This document shows, piece by piece, positions 26,268-34,517 of a DNA stretch of 64,000 bases. Below the pieces are notes generated by a model. It was not told the origin of the DNA, made no database searches, and saw only the letters and a program-made list of their open reading frames with translations. A program made the translations under genes and the position numbers. How positions within the stretch are numbered: position 1 is the stretch's first letter; each line of letters starts with the position of its first letter. Origin of the DNA: Flavobacterium sedimenticola (GTDB lineage: Bacteria; Bacteroidota; Bacteroidia; Flavobacteriales; Flavobacteriaceae); the NCBI RefSeq assembly GCF_030053345.1, contig NZ_JASGBP010000005.1, positions 1-64,000 of the forward strand, written 5' to 3'.

Positions 26268-27374
26268 TTATTGTTTTGAATTTTGTAGCACAAGATTCAA
26301 TTCATCAAACATTTTTTTGCCAATAACCTCTTTGGTGTGATTATCCAATAGGAACTGATATCCATTTTTGGTTACTCTCTCTCTTAGTTGGCTATCATTC
26401 AAAAGAATTTGAACTTTATCAGCAAAATCTACAGGATTACCTACTTCAGCTAAAAGCCCGGTTTCATTATGAATTAAAAGACTAGGTATTCCACCGGCAT
26501 TTGTGGCTACAACGGGTGTTTTACAAGCATAAGCTTCTAAAATAACGCCTCCGGCAGGTTCATCATTTGATGTAAAAAGCAATACGTCTAGCTCTGGCAT
26601 TATCTGTGCAATATCGGTTCTAAAACCAAGAAAATAGACATCATCATCTAAACCTAACTCTTTAACTTGAGCTTTGACTTCAGCTTCTTTTGGCCCTTTC
26701 CCGACGAGTATGTATTTTGCCTTAACATTTCTGTCTTTTAGCTCTTTTACTGTTCTTACCCAGGTTTTGTGATCTTTAAACCATGTAAAGGCAGCAATGT
26801 TACCGATTAGTTTATAATCTCTCGGAATATTCAATTCATCGTGAAGCTTTCCTACCTTAAAAGAATTTTTAAACCTTTCTATATCCGTCAAAATACCAAC
26901 TATGACAATTCTGGAATGGTCTTTAACCGCATGCTTGAGGACATCAACGACTGCCTGAGTGATACAAATGATTTTTTTGATCCCTTTATAATTGTATTTC
27001 CACTTTCTGAAGAAATTCGTATCAACCCTTACAGACAAAGTTCTACACAAAACCATAGGTATTTTCAGACCGCAAAAAACACCGGCTAATACAGAAATGG
27101 TGTGTGATTTACTATCATGTATGAAAAGCAGTTCCCCTTTAAAATCATCTGAAATCTTCTTTAAATCTAAAGCCGACTTGAACTTTGTTTTTGTTGTTAT
27201 CGGTATGACATTTAAGTTTTTCTCTTTGGCAACTTTATACAATTCGGAATCAATAGGACAAACTATAATTTGGTCTTCTACATAATTTTTATCTCTAAAA
27301 ATTTCATATAAGTATATTATTTTCTGCTCATGTCCTCTCCAAACTTTTGAAGCTGTAAACTGAATTAGTCTCAT
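26268..27374 (-). CDS. Family 4 glycosyltransferase
   Basis: GT-B enzyme of 368 aa. The N-terminal Rossmann half has VWRGHEQKIIYLYEIFRDKN, and the C-terminal donor-binding half has YILVGKGPKEAEVKAQVKELGLDDDVYFLGFRTDIAQIMPELDVLLFTSNDEPAGGVILEAYACKTPVVATNAGGIPSLL with the E-x7-E motif typical of GT4. Probably part of O-antigen or LPS outer-core synthesis. The 26268-28082 region looks more AT-rich than its neighbours, consistent with an acquired surface-glycan segment; this is an impression, not a calculation. Confidence 0.87.
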   Translation of the reverse strand: MRLIQFTASKVWRGHEQKIIYLYEIFRDKNYVEDQIIVCPIDSELYKVAKEKNLNVIPITTKTKFKSALDLKKISDDFKGELLFIHDSKSHTISVLAGVFCGLKIPMVLCRTLSVRVDTNFFRKWKYNYKGIKKIICITQAVVDVLKHAVKDHSRIVIVGILTDIERFKNSFKVGKLHDELNIPRDYKLIGNIAAFTWFKDHKTWVRTVKELKDRNVKAKYILVGKGPKEAEVKAQVKELGLDDDVYFLGFRTDIAQIMPELDVLLFTSNDEPAGGVILEAYACKTPVVATNAGGIPSLLIHNETGLLAEVGNPVDFADKVQILLNDSQLRERVTKNGYQFLLDNHTKEVIGKKMFDELNLVLQNSKQ

Positions 27375-27395
27375 AAAAATTATATAGTGGCTACA

Positions 27396-28082
27396 TTAAA
27401 TTTCATAATTAAAAGTTCTTCCTTTTGTAAAAGAAACGAATGTAGCATCTAACTCATTGGGTTTTAAACCTAACTGTTTTCTTAACTGATTAACCAAATA
27501 GCGTTCTCCTTTTCTATTGGTATCATCAATAAAAATTGTAAAGTTCTCATCCAAATTGTTGATAAAATACTTAATGTTGGAAACCCTACTGTACCGCTTT
27601 TTAGAGGACCATCCGATTGGTCCGTCAATTAAAACCAAGTCAAATTTTTTATTCGCCAATTTTTCATTAACTATATTGCCGTCATATTCAAACGAGCGCT
27701 CCATTTCGGAACTTTTCACCGTTGGCGCATGAATAAAAGTGACTATTCCCTCAAGATTTTCATCCTGTAATAACTTTTTCACAATTAAAATCCATTCTGC
27801 AGATTCGTCAATAGTAACAATCGTAGCATTTAAATTGTTCATCTTTATCAAACGCGCGATTATAATTGTGGAAATTCCTGCACCAAATTCTAAAATGGAT
27901 TTTTTGTTATTGATTACAATATCGTTAGCAATGTTTGCCATGAGTTTGAAACCCAACGAAGCTCTTGTAAATGGTAAATACCCGCCTTGGTGGTATAATT
28001 TATGGAGCAAAAAGGCAGGCAGCTCTTCATTTTTATGTTGAAAAAACTTCTTTATAAATAAATCTATTCTATGTTTTATCAT
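27396..28082 (-). CDS. Class I SAM-dependent methyltransferase-like protein
   Basis: Protein of 228 aa from the ATG at 28082 (the frame extends to 28136). The motif I equivalent is SILEFGAGISTIIIARLIK, followed by an acidic TIDES and a FDLVLIDGPIGWSSKKRYSR strand. The rest is AT-rich and Lys/Asn-rich. Its position next to glycosyltransferases suggests methylation of a surface sugar, but the acceptor is unknown. An alternative is a catalytically inactive Rossmann protein. Confidence 0.7.
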   Translation of the reverse strand: MIKHRIDLFIKKFFQHKNEELPAFLLHKLYHQGGYLPFTRASLGFKLMANIANDIVINNKKSILEFGAGISTIIIARLIKMNNLNATIVTIDESAEWILIVKKLLQDENLEGIVTFIHAPTVKSSEMERSFEYDGNIVNEKLANKKFDLVLIDGPIGWSSKKRYSRVSNIKYFINNLDENFTIFIDDTNRKGERYLVNQLRKQLGLKPNELDATFVSFTKGRTFNYEI

Positions 28083-28410
28083 TTCTATTTTTTCACAAAA
28101 ATACATTTTTACTTTAATTGTTAAAGTAAATCTCAAGATATTTGATTGTAATTTAAGTGCATACGAGAACTGAAAAATAATCGCAGATACATTCCGGTCA
28201 ATATGCCATTAACTAATAATTCGGAATCTGATCCGATTTAGAGTGTAACCATTTCAAAGGTATATATCCCATCTCGTAAATGAAGAGTGGCTAAATGGCT
28301 TTCAAATTTGCATGTAGCTTGGTAAAATTTTTCAAATTCCTATTAAAATAAGACGACTTTATCAGGAACTGTCTCTTTTTCGCTAATTTTGGCAATATTT
28401 TAAAATTAAA
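28083..28410. other. Intergenic region of 328 bases without an intact gene
   Basis: AT-rich. On the minus strand one frame reads protein-like between its three stop codons (for example FLIKSSYFNRNLKNF and EMGYIPLKWLHSKSDQIPN), which may be a decayed gene end. The right end contains the -7-like TAATTTTG at 28384-28391 upstream of the tsaC-type gene. Nothing else is recognised. Confidence 0.5.
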
Positions 28411-28986
28411 ATGACTATTAAAGATACCAACGAAGAAGTACACAAAGCATTCGAGGTGATTAAAAACGGGGGGATTATTCTCTACCCTACCGATACCGTT
28501 TGGGGAATCGGTTGCGATGCCACCAATGAAGCAGCAATAAAGAAGATTTATGCTTTAAAGCAACGCGAAGAAACCAAGAGCATGATTGTGTTGATGAACG
28601 GCGAAAAAATGATGTACCACGTGTTCAAGGAAATTCCGGAAGTGGCTTGGCAGATTTTGGATTTATCGGAGAAACCAACCACCTTAATCTTGGACAATCC
28701 GAGAAATGTTGCGGCTAACATCATTGCTGAAGATAAAACGCTTGGTATTCGCATTGTTAAAGAACCGTTTTGCTTCAAGCTGATGGAGCGCATGAAAAAA
28801 CCGTTGGTTTCGACCTCAGCCAATATCTCGGGGCAGCCTACTCCAAAATCATTTCAAGAAATCAGTCCCGAAATTTTAAAGGGTGTAGACTATGTCGTAA
28901 ATTTGCACCACGAAAAAAACTGTGACAAACCTTCAACGATTATCAAGCTTACAAGCGATAGTCAGGTGAAGATTATCCGCAAATAA
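28411..28986 (+). CDS. tsaC: L-threonylcarbamoyladenylate synthase (Sua5/YciO/YrdC)
   Basis: First enzyme of tRNA t6A biosynthesis: makes threonylcarbamoyl-AMP from Thr, bicarbonate and ATP. The 191 aa contain [53 protein letters not shown] and [22 protein letters not shown], all characteristic of the YrdC domain. There is no C-terminal Sua5 extension, so it is a short TsaC/YciO-like form. A repeat element separates it from cca. Confidence 0.92.
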   Translation: MTIKDTNEEVHKAFEVIKNGGIILYPTDTVWGIGCDATNEAAIKKIYALKQREETKSMIVLMNGEKMMYHVFKEIPEVAWQILDLSEKPTTLILDNPRNVAANIIAEDKTLGIRIVKEPFCFKLMERMKKPLVSTSANISGQPTPKSFQEISPEILKGVDYVVNLHHEKNCDKPSTIIKLTSDSQVKIIRK

Positions 28987-29000
28987 AACAAAGGTCTTCT

Positions 29001-29070
29001 TGTCATTTCGACCATCGGGAGAAATCACAAGAAAATGACCTGATGAGATTTCTCCTCCGTCGAAATGACA
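29001..29070. repeat. Inverted-repeat element, TGTCATTTCGA family
   Basis: TGTCATTTCGA and TCGAAATGACA form perfect outer arms with further matching GGGAGAAATC and GATTTCTCC blocks inside. This looks like a miniature inverted-repeat or REP-like element between tsaC and cca. Its right arm lies 18 bases before the cca ATG. No protein is encoded. Confidence 0.75.
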
Positions 29071-29087
29071 AAATAGAATCGGAATAC

Positions 29088-30509
29088 ATGAATTACACCA
29101 AAGCATTAGACCATAAAATATTTGAAATCATCTCCAAGGCAGCCCAGGAATTGCAACTGGAAAGCTATGTGATTGGCGGCTTTGTTCGTGATTTTTTATT
29201 GCAACGCGATTTTAAAAAAGACATTGATATTGTGGCCGTAGGTTCGGGAATTGATTTGGCACTTAAGGTATCCGAATTATTGCCCAACAAGCCCAAAGTA
29301 CAAGTTTTTAAAAATTACGGAACCGCCATGCTGCGCTACAAAGAAATGGATATTGAATTTGTGGGCGCTCGAAAAGAAAGCTATTCTGAAAACAGCCGAA
29401 ATCCGCAGGTAGAAGACGGCACGCTGGAAGACGACCAAAACCGCCGCGACTTCACCATCAATGCCTTGGCTTTTTCACTGAATCCCCATAACTTCGGTGA
29501 TTTGGTAGATCCGTTTGACGGATTGGCGGATTTGAAAAACAAGCTTATTAAAACGCCTTTAAATCCCGATATTACCTATTCTGACGATCCATTACGAATG
29601 ATGCGGGCCATTCGTTTTGCCACACAGTTGCATTTTACGATTGAAGCCAACTCCCTTAAGGCGATTGCCGATAATAAAGACCGCATCAAAATCATTTCAG
29701 GCGAGCGTATTGTGGATGAATTGAACAAAATTCTCGAAACGCCGAAACCGTCGATTGGCTTTTTGCATTTGTACCAAACCGGACTTTTAGATATTATTCT
29801 ACCGGAGTTGACAGCGCTCAACAATGTAGAAGAAATGGAAGGTCATACCCATAAAAACAACTTTTACCATACCTTGGAAGTAGTGGATAACATTTGCCCG
29901 AATACCGATAACGTATGGTTGCGTTGGGCGGCATTGTTGCACGATATCGGTAAAGCACCGACAAAACGTTTTCATAAAAAACAAGGTTGGACCTTCCACG
30001 GGCATGAATTCTTAGGCGGTAAAATGGTGAAGAAAATCTTTGAACGATTGCACATGCCGTTAAACCAAAAAATGAAATTTGTGCAAAAAATGGTGATGAT
30101 GAGCTCACGTCCTATTGTGTTAGCACAAGATATCGTAACCGACAGTGCCGTGCGTCGATTGGTGTTTGATGCCGGTGAAGATGTAGATCATTTGATGACC
30201 TTGTGTGAAGCCGATATCACGACCAAGAATCCTAAAAAATTCGAGAAGTACCACAAGAATTTTGAAATCGTACGGCGTAAAATCGTCGAAGTGGAAGAAC
30301 GCGATCACATTCGCAATTTCCAACCACCCATTACCGGAGAAGAAATTATGAGCTTGTTTAATTTACAGCCGTCCCGCGAAATCGGCGTTTTGAAAGAAGC
30401 TGTAAAAGAAGCTATTTTAGAGGGAGAAATCCCGAATGAATACCAAGCGGCCTATGATTTTGTGTTGACTAAGGCCGAAAAAATGGGGTTGAAGAAAGTG
30501 GCGAATTAA
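29088..30509 (+). CDS. cca: CCA-adding / tRNA nucleotidyltransferase with HD domain
   Basis: Protein of 473 aa from the ATG at 29088 (the frame extends to 29043 into a repeat, so the upstream start is unlikely). The class II nucleotidyltransferase head has [28 protein letters not shown], with the DxD metal site. FTINALAF and [13 protein letters not shown] are the fingers. An HD domain follows ([33 protein letters not shown]), giving potential phosphatase activity. It finishes or repairs tRNA 3' CCA ends. Confidence 0.95.
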   Translation: MNYTKALDHKIFEIISKAAQELQLESYVIGGFVRDFLLQRDFKKDIDIVAVGSGIDLALKVSELLPNKPKVQVFKNYGTAMLRYKEMDIEFVGARKESYSENSRNPQVEDGTLEDDQNRRDFTINALAFSLNPHNFGDLVDPFDGLADLKNKLIKTPLNPDITYSDDPLRMMRAIRFATQLHFTIEANSLKAIADNKDRIKIISGERIVDELNKILETPKPSIGFLHLYQTGLLDIILPELTALNNVEEMEGHTHKNNFYHTLEVVDNICPNTDNVWLRWAALLHDIGKAPTKRFHKKQGWTFHGHEFLGGKMVKKIFERLHMPLNQKMKFVQKMVMMSSRPIVLAQDIVTDSAVRRLVFDAGEDVDHLMTLCEADITTKNPKKFEKYHKNFEIVRRKIVEVEERDHIRNFQPPITGEEIMSLFNLQPSREIGVLKEAVKEAILEGEIPNEYQAAYDFVLTKAEKMGLKKVAN

Positions 30510-30638
30510 AAGCTTTTTCATCCAAAAATTAATAAATTATTATCATTTGTTAGGAGTCGAAATAGACAAAAGCAATATAAATTTACACCTTGGTTACTCG
30601 GCTACCCAAACCCTCAGTAACTCAGTGATTCAAAAGAT

Positions 30639-31658
30639 ATGAAAAAAGACAAAGCCGTTATTTATTGGCTCCTTTCCGGTTGTGTTTTAGTGTTTATCAT
30701 GGTAGTAGTTGGCGGTATTACACGCCTAACGAATTCGGGGCTGTCGATGACCGATTGGCATTTGGTGACCGATACGTTCCCGCCGATGAGTGATGCAAAA
30801 TGGGTACAAGCCTTTGAAGAATACAAGAAGTTTCCGGAGTACCAAAAAATTAATATCCACAACGATTTTCAGTTAGACGATTATAAATTCATTTATTTCT
30901 GGGAATGGTTTCACCGTTTTATCGGTCGCATTATAGGCTTGGTTTTCATTATTCCTTTCGTGTATTTTTTACTGAAAAAGAGAATTGACAAAGCCACGTT
31001 AAACAAATGTTTCGTGTTACTCGGCATGGGTGCTTTACAAGGCTTTTTCGGTTGGTTTATGGTAAAAAGCGGTTTGGTAGACAATCCCGATGTGAGTCAT
31101 TTTCGTTTGGCACTGCATTTAACCTTTGCGTTTATCACGTTTGCCTATACCCTTTGGGTAGCGTTGGATTTGATTTATCCGGAACGCAAAGAAGTGATTG
31201 TACCCTTGAAAAAAGTAGCCCGAGTGACTTTGGCATTCCTGGTGCTACAAATTATTTACGGTGGTTTCGTGGCCGGATTGAATGCCGGATTGATTCACAA
31301 CCATTGGCCGTTGATGAGTGACGGACAGTTTTTTCACGACAGTATTACCCTGGAATACGACAGTTGGCTGTTGCGTTTGACCGAAGGCAAAAGCGGCGTA
31401 CAGTTTGTACACCGAACCATGGCCTATGTGGTGGTCGGTTTGATTTTGTACTTGTATTTCAGCAGTAAAAAATACGCGCTTTCGGCGCAACAAAAAAACG
31501 GCTTGAACGCTTTGGTTGTTTTGGTATTTATCCAATTTGCGCTGGGTGTATTCACCTTGTTATACGGTGTGCCGCTTTGGTTGGGATTGACACATCAGGT
31601 GGTCGCTTTCTTTTTACTGACGGCGATGACCTATACGTTACACCGCTTGAGTAAATAA
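30639..31658 (+). CDS. ctaA: Haem A synthase, COX15/CtaA
   Basis: Inner-membrane enzyme of 339 aa that converts haem O to haem A for cytochrome oxidase. About eight transmembrane helices are seen. The four haem-ligand His residues are in conserved helix contexts: EWFHRFIGRIIGL, SHFRLALHLTFAF, VHRTMAYVVVGL and LTHQVVAFFLL. The N-terminal VVGGITRLTNSGLSMTDW signature is typical of the alpha-proteobacterial/bacteroidete type. It is monocistronic, followed by a repeat and a terminator. Confidence 0.95.
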   Translation: MKKDKAVIYWLLSGCVLVFIMVVVGGITRLTNSGLSMTDWHLVTDTFPPMSDAKWVQAFEEYKKFPEYQKINIHNDFQLDDYKFIYFWEWFHRFIGRIIGLVFIIPFVYFLLKKRIDKATLNKCFVLLGMGALQGFFGWFMVKSGLVDNPDVSHFRLALHLTFAFITFAYTLWVALDLIYPERKEVIVPLKKVARVTLAFLVLQIIYGGFVAGLNAGLIHNHWPLMSDGQFFHDSITLEYDSWLLRLTEGKSGVQFVHRTMAYVVVGLILYLYFSSKKYALSAQQKNGLNALVVLVFIQFALGVFTLLYGVPLWLGLTHQVVAFFLLTAMTYTLHRLSK

Positions 31659-31677
31659 AACGATAGACCGCGTTAGG

Positions 31678-31747
31678 GGTTGAGGCTTTGTTGGAGCTCC
31701 TCGAAGAGAGCGACTGCCGAAAACCCGGCCTCTTGAGGCAACGCCCA
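31678..31747. repeat. High-GC interspersed element, GGGCGTTGCC family, copy 2 (reverse)
   Basis: The complement reads GGGCGTTGCC, then CCGGGTTTTCGGC and finally CCCCTAACGCGGTC. It shares its three blocks with 4005-4135 but is about half as long in the middle. It sits between the ctaA stop and the terminator. Confidence 0.6.
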
Positions 31748-31751
31748 AAAT

Positions 31752-31795
31752 AAAAAAAGTCCCGCCGGTTTACCTAGCGGGACTTTGCTTTTTTT
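31752..31795. terminator. Bidirectional terminator
   Basis: AAAGTCCCGC, loop CGGTTTACCTA, GCGGGACTTT, with flanking A and T runs, between convergent ctaA and the thioredoxin-like gene. Confidence 0.92.
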
Positions 31796-32399
31796 AAGAC
31801 TTTTTCTTGGCTTTTATACTGCATCCAATGGCTTTGGTGACTGCCGGTGAAGGTGCTTCGCCTTTGTCGAGCGCTGCGATGGCATTTTCGAGATATTTTT
31901 CCTTAACCGCTGAGGCATCATCGACATTGTCATCGATGGCGCCGATGTAGTGCACGACCAAATTTTTATCTAATAAAAATACATGCGGGGTTTTGGTGGC
32001 GCCGTATTGCGGGTAAATTTTTTGGCCTTCATCGACCAAATACGGAAACGCAAACTTTTTGTCCTTGGCTTTGGCCTGCATCAACTCGTAAGTATCATCG
32101 GGCTGCACTGCGGGATCGTTGGGATTGATAGCCAACAAGACGTAGCCTTGCTTTTTGTACTTTTTGGCCAAATCGTTGATGCGATTTTCATACTTTACGG
32201 CAAACGGACAAGTATTGCAGGTAAACACCACGATAAACCCTTTGGCGTCTTTGTAATCAGACATGCTGACCATTTTTCCGTCAACCCCTTTCAGTTTGAA
32301 ATCGGTGGCTTTGTCGCCGGGTTGGTATCCGGTGGACACCGTAGTTTCTCCCACAAACAAACTGCTGAAGAAGAAAATCAATAAGGATAGTACTTTCAT
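31794..32399 (-). CDS. Secreted thioredoxin/AhpC-like protein
   Basis: Protein of 201 aa with signal peptide (MKVLSLLIFFFSSLFVGE). The thioredoxin fold includes DFKLKGVDGKMVSMSDYKDAKGFIVVFTCNTCPFAVKYENRI, where the active site is C-N-T-C followed by Pro. GATKTPHVFLLDKNLVVHYIG carries the cis-Pro. The CNTC motif is unusual compared with CGPC. Likely periplasmic and perhaps a peroxidase/reductase like other redoxin-domain proteins. It is 6 bases downstream of the TlpA-like gene, so they are probably cotranscribed. Confidence 0.86.
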   Translation of the reverse strand: MKVLSLLIFFFSSLFVGETTVSTGYQPGDKATDFKLKGVDGKMVSMSDYKDAKGFIVVFTCNTCPFAVKYENRINDLAKKYKKQGYVLLAINPNDPAVQPDDTYELMQAKAKDKKFAFPYLVDEGQKIYPQYGATKTPHVFLLDKNLVVHYIGAIDDNVDDASAVKEKYLENAIAALDKGEAPSPAVTKAIGCSIKAKKKS

Positions 32400-32405
32400 A
32401 AACGT

Positions 32406-32891
32406 TTAATTATTAGGATGGATAAATGATGTTACAAAAGTGTTGAGCTGTTCGTAGCTCTCAAAATCGGTTTCGGCAAAGAGCTGTTGTTTCCCCATCA
32501 GAATCAAGGTCGCTGGTATCGAACCCGACCAGTTTTTATCGATTTTGGGCAGCCAGGTATTGTAATCTTTGTCGGAGAGCAAAAGCACTTCGGCGGTGAT
32601 TTTTTTCTTTTTGACAAAAGGAATTAATTTCTTTTCCAAATCTTTGCGGCTGTCTAAACTCACCAAAATCACTTTTACCTTTTTGTTATCGGTGTGGAGT
32701 TTTTCAAAATGTGGTAACTCTTTGATGCACGGTCCGCACCAAGTCGCACAAAAATTAATCACATAGATGGTGTCATTCGCTTTTAACACCTCCTTTTGAA
32801 AGGCATCAAACTTTTCATAGACTTTAATTTCCTGTGCCTGAAGCAGTAAATTGCCCGCCAACAAAAACAACAAAACGTATATTTTTTTCAT
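32406..32891 (-). CDS. TlpA-like thiol-disulfide reductase
   Basis: Protein of 161 aa with a signal peptide ending LLLQAQ. The active site is FCATWCGPCIKELPHFEKLH, classic TlpA/ResA. SGSIPATLIL carries the cis-Pro. Exported thiol reductases of this type keep haem-binding or secreted Cys residues reduced. Forms a small operon with the CNTC protein downstream. Its start lies beside the terminator of the upstream LytTR operon. Confidence 0.9.
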   Translation of the reverse strand: MKKIYVLLFLLAGNLLLQAQEIKVYEKFDAFQKEVLKANDTIYVINFCATWCGPCIKELPHFEKLHTDNKKVKVILVSLDSRKDLEKKLIPFVKKKKITAEVLLLSDKDYNTWLPKIDKNWSGSIPATLILMGKQQLFAETDFESYEQLNTFVTSFIHPNN

Positions 32892-32920
32892 AAAAAAAGG
32901 CTAACCAAAGTGTTAGCCTT
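32892..32920 (-). terminator. Terminator of the 2TM/LytTR operon
   Basis: On the minus strand: AAGGCTAAC, loop ACTTTG, GTTAGCCTT, T run. It ends just before the TlpA-like ATG at 32891. Confidence 0.9.
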
Positions 32921-32984
32921 ACGAATTTACTATGTTCGTTTGAAGATGGGGAACGACTTAACAAAATTTTACCAACTTTAACAT

Positions 32985-33740
32985 TTACCCCAACCACTCC
33001 TTAAAATCGTTGACGCGCTCGCGGGCCACGATGACTTCATCGGCTTTAAAAGTGGGCAAAATTACTTTCAAACGCGAATTGCTGTGGAGTTGAATTTCTT
33101 TGATGGCTTTCATGGGCAGAATGAATTTGCGCGAGATGCGAAAGAAATCGGCCGGGTCGAGTTCGGTTTCCAATTGTTCCAACGTGCTGTCGAGCAGGTA
33201 ATCGCGATTCTCTTTGGTATGCAGATAGGTGCCTTTGTTTTCACTGAAAAAACATTCAACCTCATCAATATCAATCATTTTGAGTTGTTGTCCCATTTTG
33301 ATGGTGAAGCGTTTTCGATAGTTTCGGTCGATGGGATTGACCAACATTTTTTTGATGAGTTCAAAGTCGAGTGCCAAATTGGGCGCTGAAGTATTTCGGG
33401 CTTTAAACTTATCGATAGCCGTTTTCAAATCGTCCTCATCAATAGGTTTTAATAAATAATCGATGCTGTTGAGTTTAAATGCACGCAACGCGTATTCGTC
33501 GTAGGCAGTGGTAAAAATAACAGCACTTTGGATGTTGATGGTTTCAAAAATTTCAAAAGACAAACCATCGGACAATTGGATATCGAGAAAAATCAAATCG
33601 GGATGCGGATTGGCGTTGAACCACTGAATGGATTCCTCTACTGAATGTAACAAGGTGTTTACCATCAGCCCTAATTTTTCCACTTTGCGTTGGAGCAATC
33701 GGGCGGCGGGTTTTTCATCTTCTATGATAATAATATTCAT
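32985..33740 (-). CDS. LytTR-type response regulator
   Basis: Protein of 251 aa: a receiver domain (MNIIIIEDEKPAARLL; phospho-acceptor D53 in LIFLDIQLSDG; LLKPID lysine) and a C-terminal LytTR DNA-binding domain (RKRFTIKMGQQLKMIDIDEVECFFSENKGTYLHT, LDPADFFRISRKFILPMKAIKEIQLHSNSRLKVIL). It is the regulator partner of the 2TM-containing kinase upstream. Its first 23 bases are duplicated 97 bases upstream, around a 74-base hairpin element (33741-33814), so the native 5' untranslated region has been replaced. Confidence 0.94.
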   Translation of the reverse strand: MNIIIIEDEKPAARLLQRKVEKLGLMVNTLLHSVEESIQWFNANPHPDLIFLDIQLSDGLSFEIFETINIQSAVIFTTAYDEYALRAFKLNSIDYLLKPIDEDDLKTAIDKFKARNTSAPNLALDFELIKKMLVNPIDRNYRKRFTIKMGQQLKMIDIDEVECFFSENKGTYLHTKENRDYLLDSTLEQLETELDPADFFRISRKFILPMKAIKEIQLHSNSRLKVILPTFKADEVIVARERVNDFKEWLG

Positions 33741-33837
33741 ATTCTTTTATAACAATTATTGCATTCGTTTTAGTTCCGAATGTCCACCGGACATTCTCCT
33801 TTTAATTTCAAATGTCTTCTATGATAATAATATTCAT
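33718..33837. repeat. 23-bp direct repeats flanking a 74-bp hairpin element
   Basis: Identical 23-bp copies at 33718-33740 (the first codons of the LytTR gene) and 33815-33837. Between them is a 74-bp element whose complement begins CATTTGAAATTAAAAGGAG and then forms the hairpin GAATGTCC-GGT-GGACATTC. The upstream copy still encodes ATG plus seven codons, continuing into a stop, giving a nine-codon mini reading frame. Confidence 0.9.
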
Positions 33838-33900
33838 TGTTGTAAGTTGTAAGTTGTAGGTTGCGGGTTGCTTTATATTACTTTCAACCTTCAATAGGAA

Positions 33901-34203
33901 TTACTCCCATTTATTTTTCTTTTCTTGTTCCATCAATTGTTTGATTTTCTTTTCCTCCCAATCGCTGCCCAAAATAATGCTCGGAACAAAAACCGATATG
34001 GCGTGCGAAGCCAAGCCGATACCCCAAAAGAAAGCCGTGGTAAAGTTTTTCCAGTGCCATAGGCCTTCTGAGGAATTTTGAACATTCACCACAAAAAGCA
34101 CTATGTTGATGACCACATAAACTGCAGCATGCGTGTAGAAGCCTTTAATTCTCTTAACTTTCTTGGCCGCTTCGCGGTACTTAATTTCCTCTAAAGTTTC
34201 CAT
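33901..34203 (-). CDS. 2TM domain protein C
   Basis: Membrane protein of 100 aa with two predicted helices (FYTHAAVYVVINIVLFVVN and FFWGIGLASHAISVFVPSIIL). The N-terminal REAAKKVKRIKGFYTHAAVYV and C-terminal SDWEEKKIKQLMEQEKK match the 2TM domain (PF13239 as I recall), widespread in Flavobacteriia and unknown in function. It is two bases after protein B and paralogous to B and to the C-terminal module of the kinase. It is the last 2TM gene before the LytTR regulator. Confidence 0.85.
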   Translation of the reverse strand: METLEEIKYREAAKKVKRIKGFYTHAAVYVVINIVLFVVNVQNSSEGLWHWKNFTTAFFWGIGLASHAISVFVPSIILGSDWEEKKIKQLMEQEKKNKWE

Positions 34204-34205
34204 AG

Positions 34206-34517
34206 TTATTCAAATTTATTTCTTTTACGCGTTTCTTCTTCCATAAACTGTTTGATTTTTCGCGCTTCCCATTCGGAGTTAAAAAAGGGTGACCATTGAA
34301 AAACTTTTACGGCATGAAAAAATAAACCGATTCCCCAGCCGAACATCGACCAAAGAAACCACAGATACTGCGGTGTATAGCGCAAATTGATAAAAATAAG
34401 TACGCCTATCACCACCACATAGGACGATAAGTGACTGTAAAACCCTTTGATCTCTTCTACTTTTTTACGGGCGCGTTGGTAACGCTCTACTTCGTTTGAT
34501 TCCATGATTAGCTCCAT
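34206..34517 (-). CDS. 2TM domain protein B
   Basis: Membrane protein of 103 aa with two predicted helices (FYSHLSSYVVVIGVLIFINL and MFGWGIGLFFHAVKVFQW). The motif YQRARKKVEEIKGFYSHLS and NSEWEARKIKQFMEEETRKR match its paralogues. Translation starts at 34517, overlapping the kinase gene by 10 bases; an alternative ATG at 34505 would leave a two-base gap. Either case suggests translational coupling within the operon. Confidence 0.85.
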   Translation of the reverse strand: MELIMESNEVERYQRARKKVEEIKGFYSHLSSYVVVIGVLIFINLRYTPQYLWFLWSMFGWGIGLFFHAVKVFQWSPFFNSEWEARKIKQFMEEETRKRNKFE

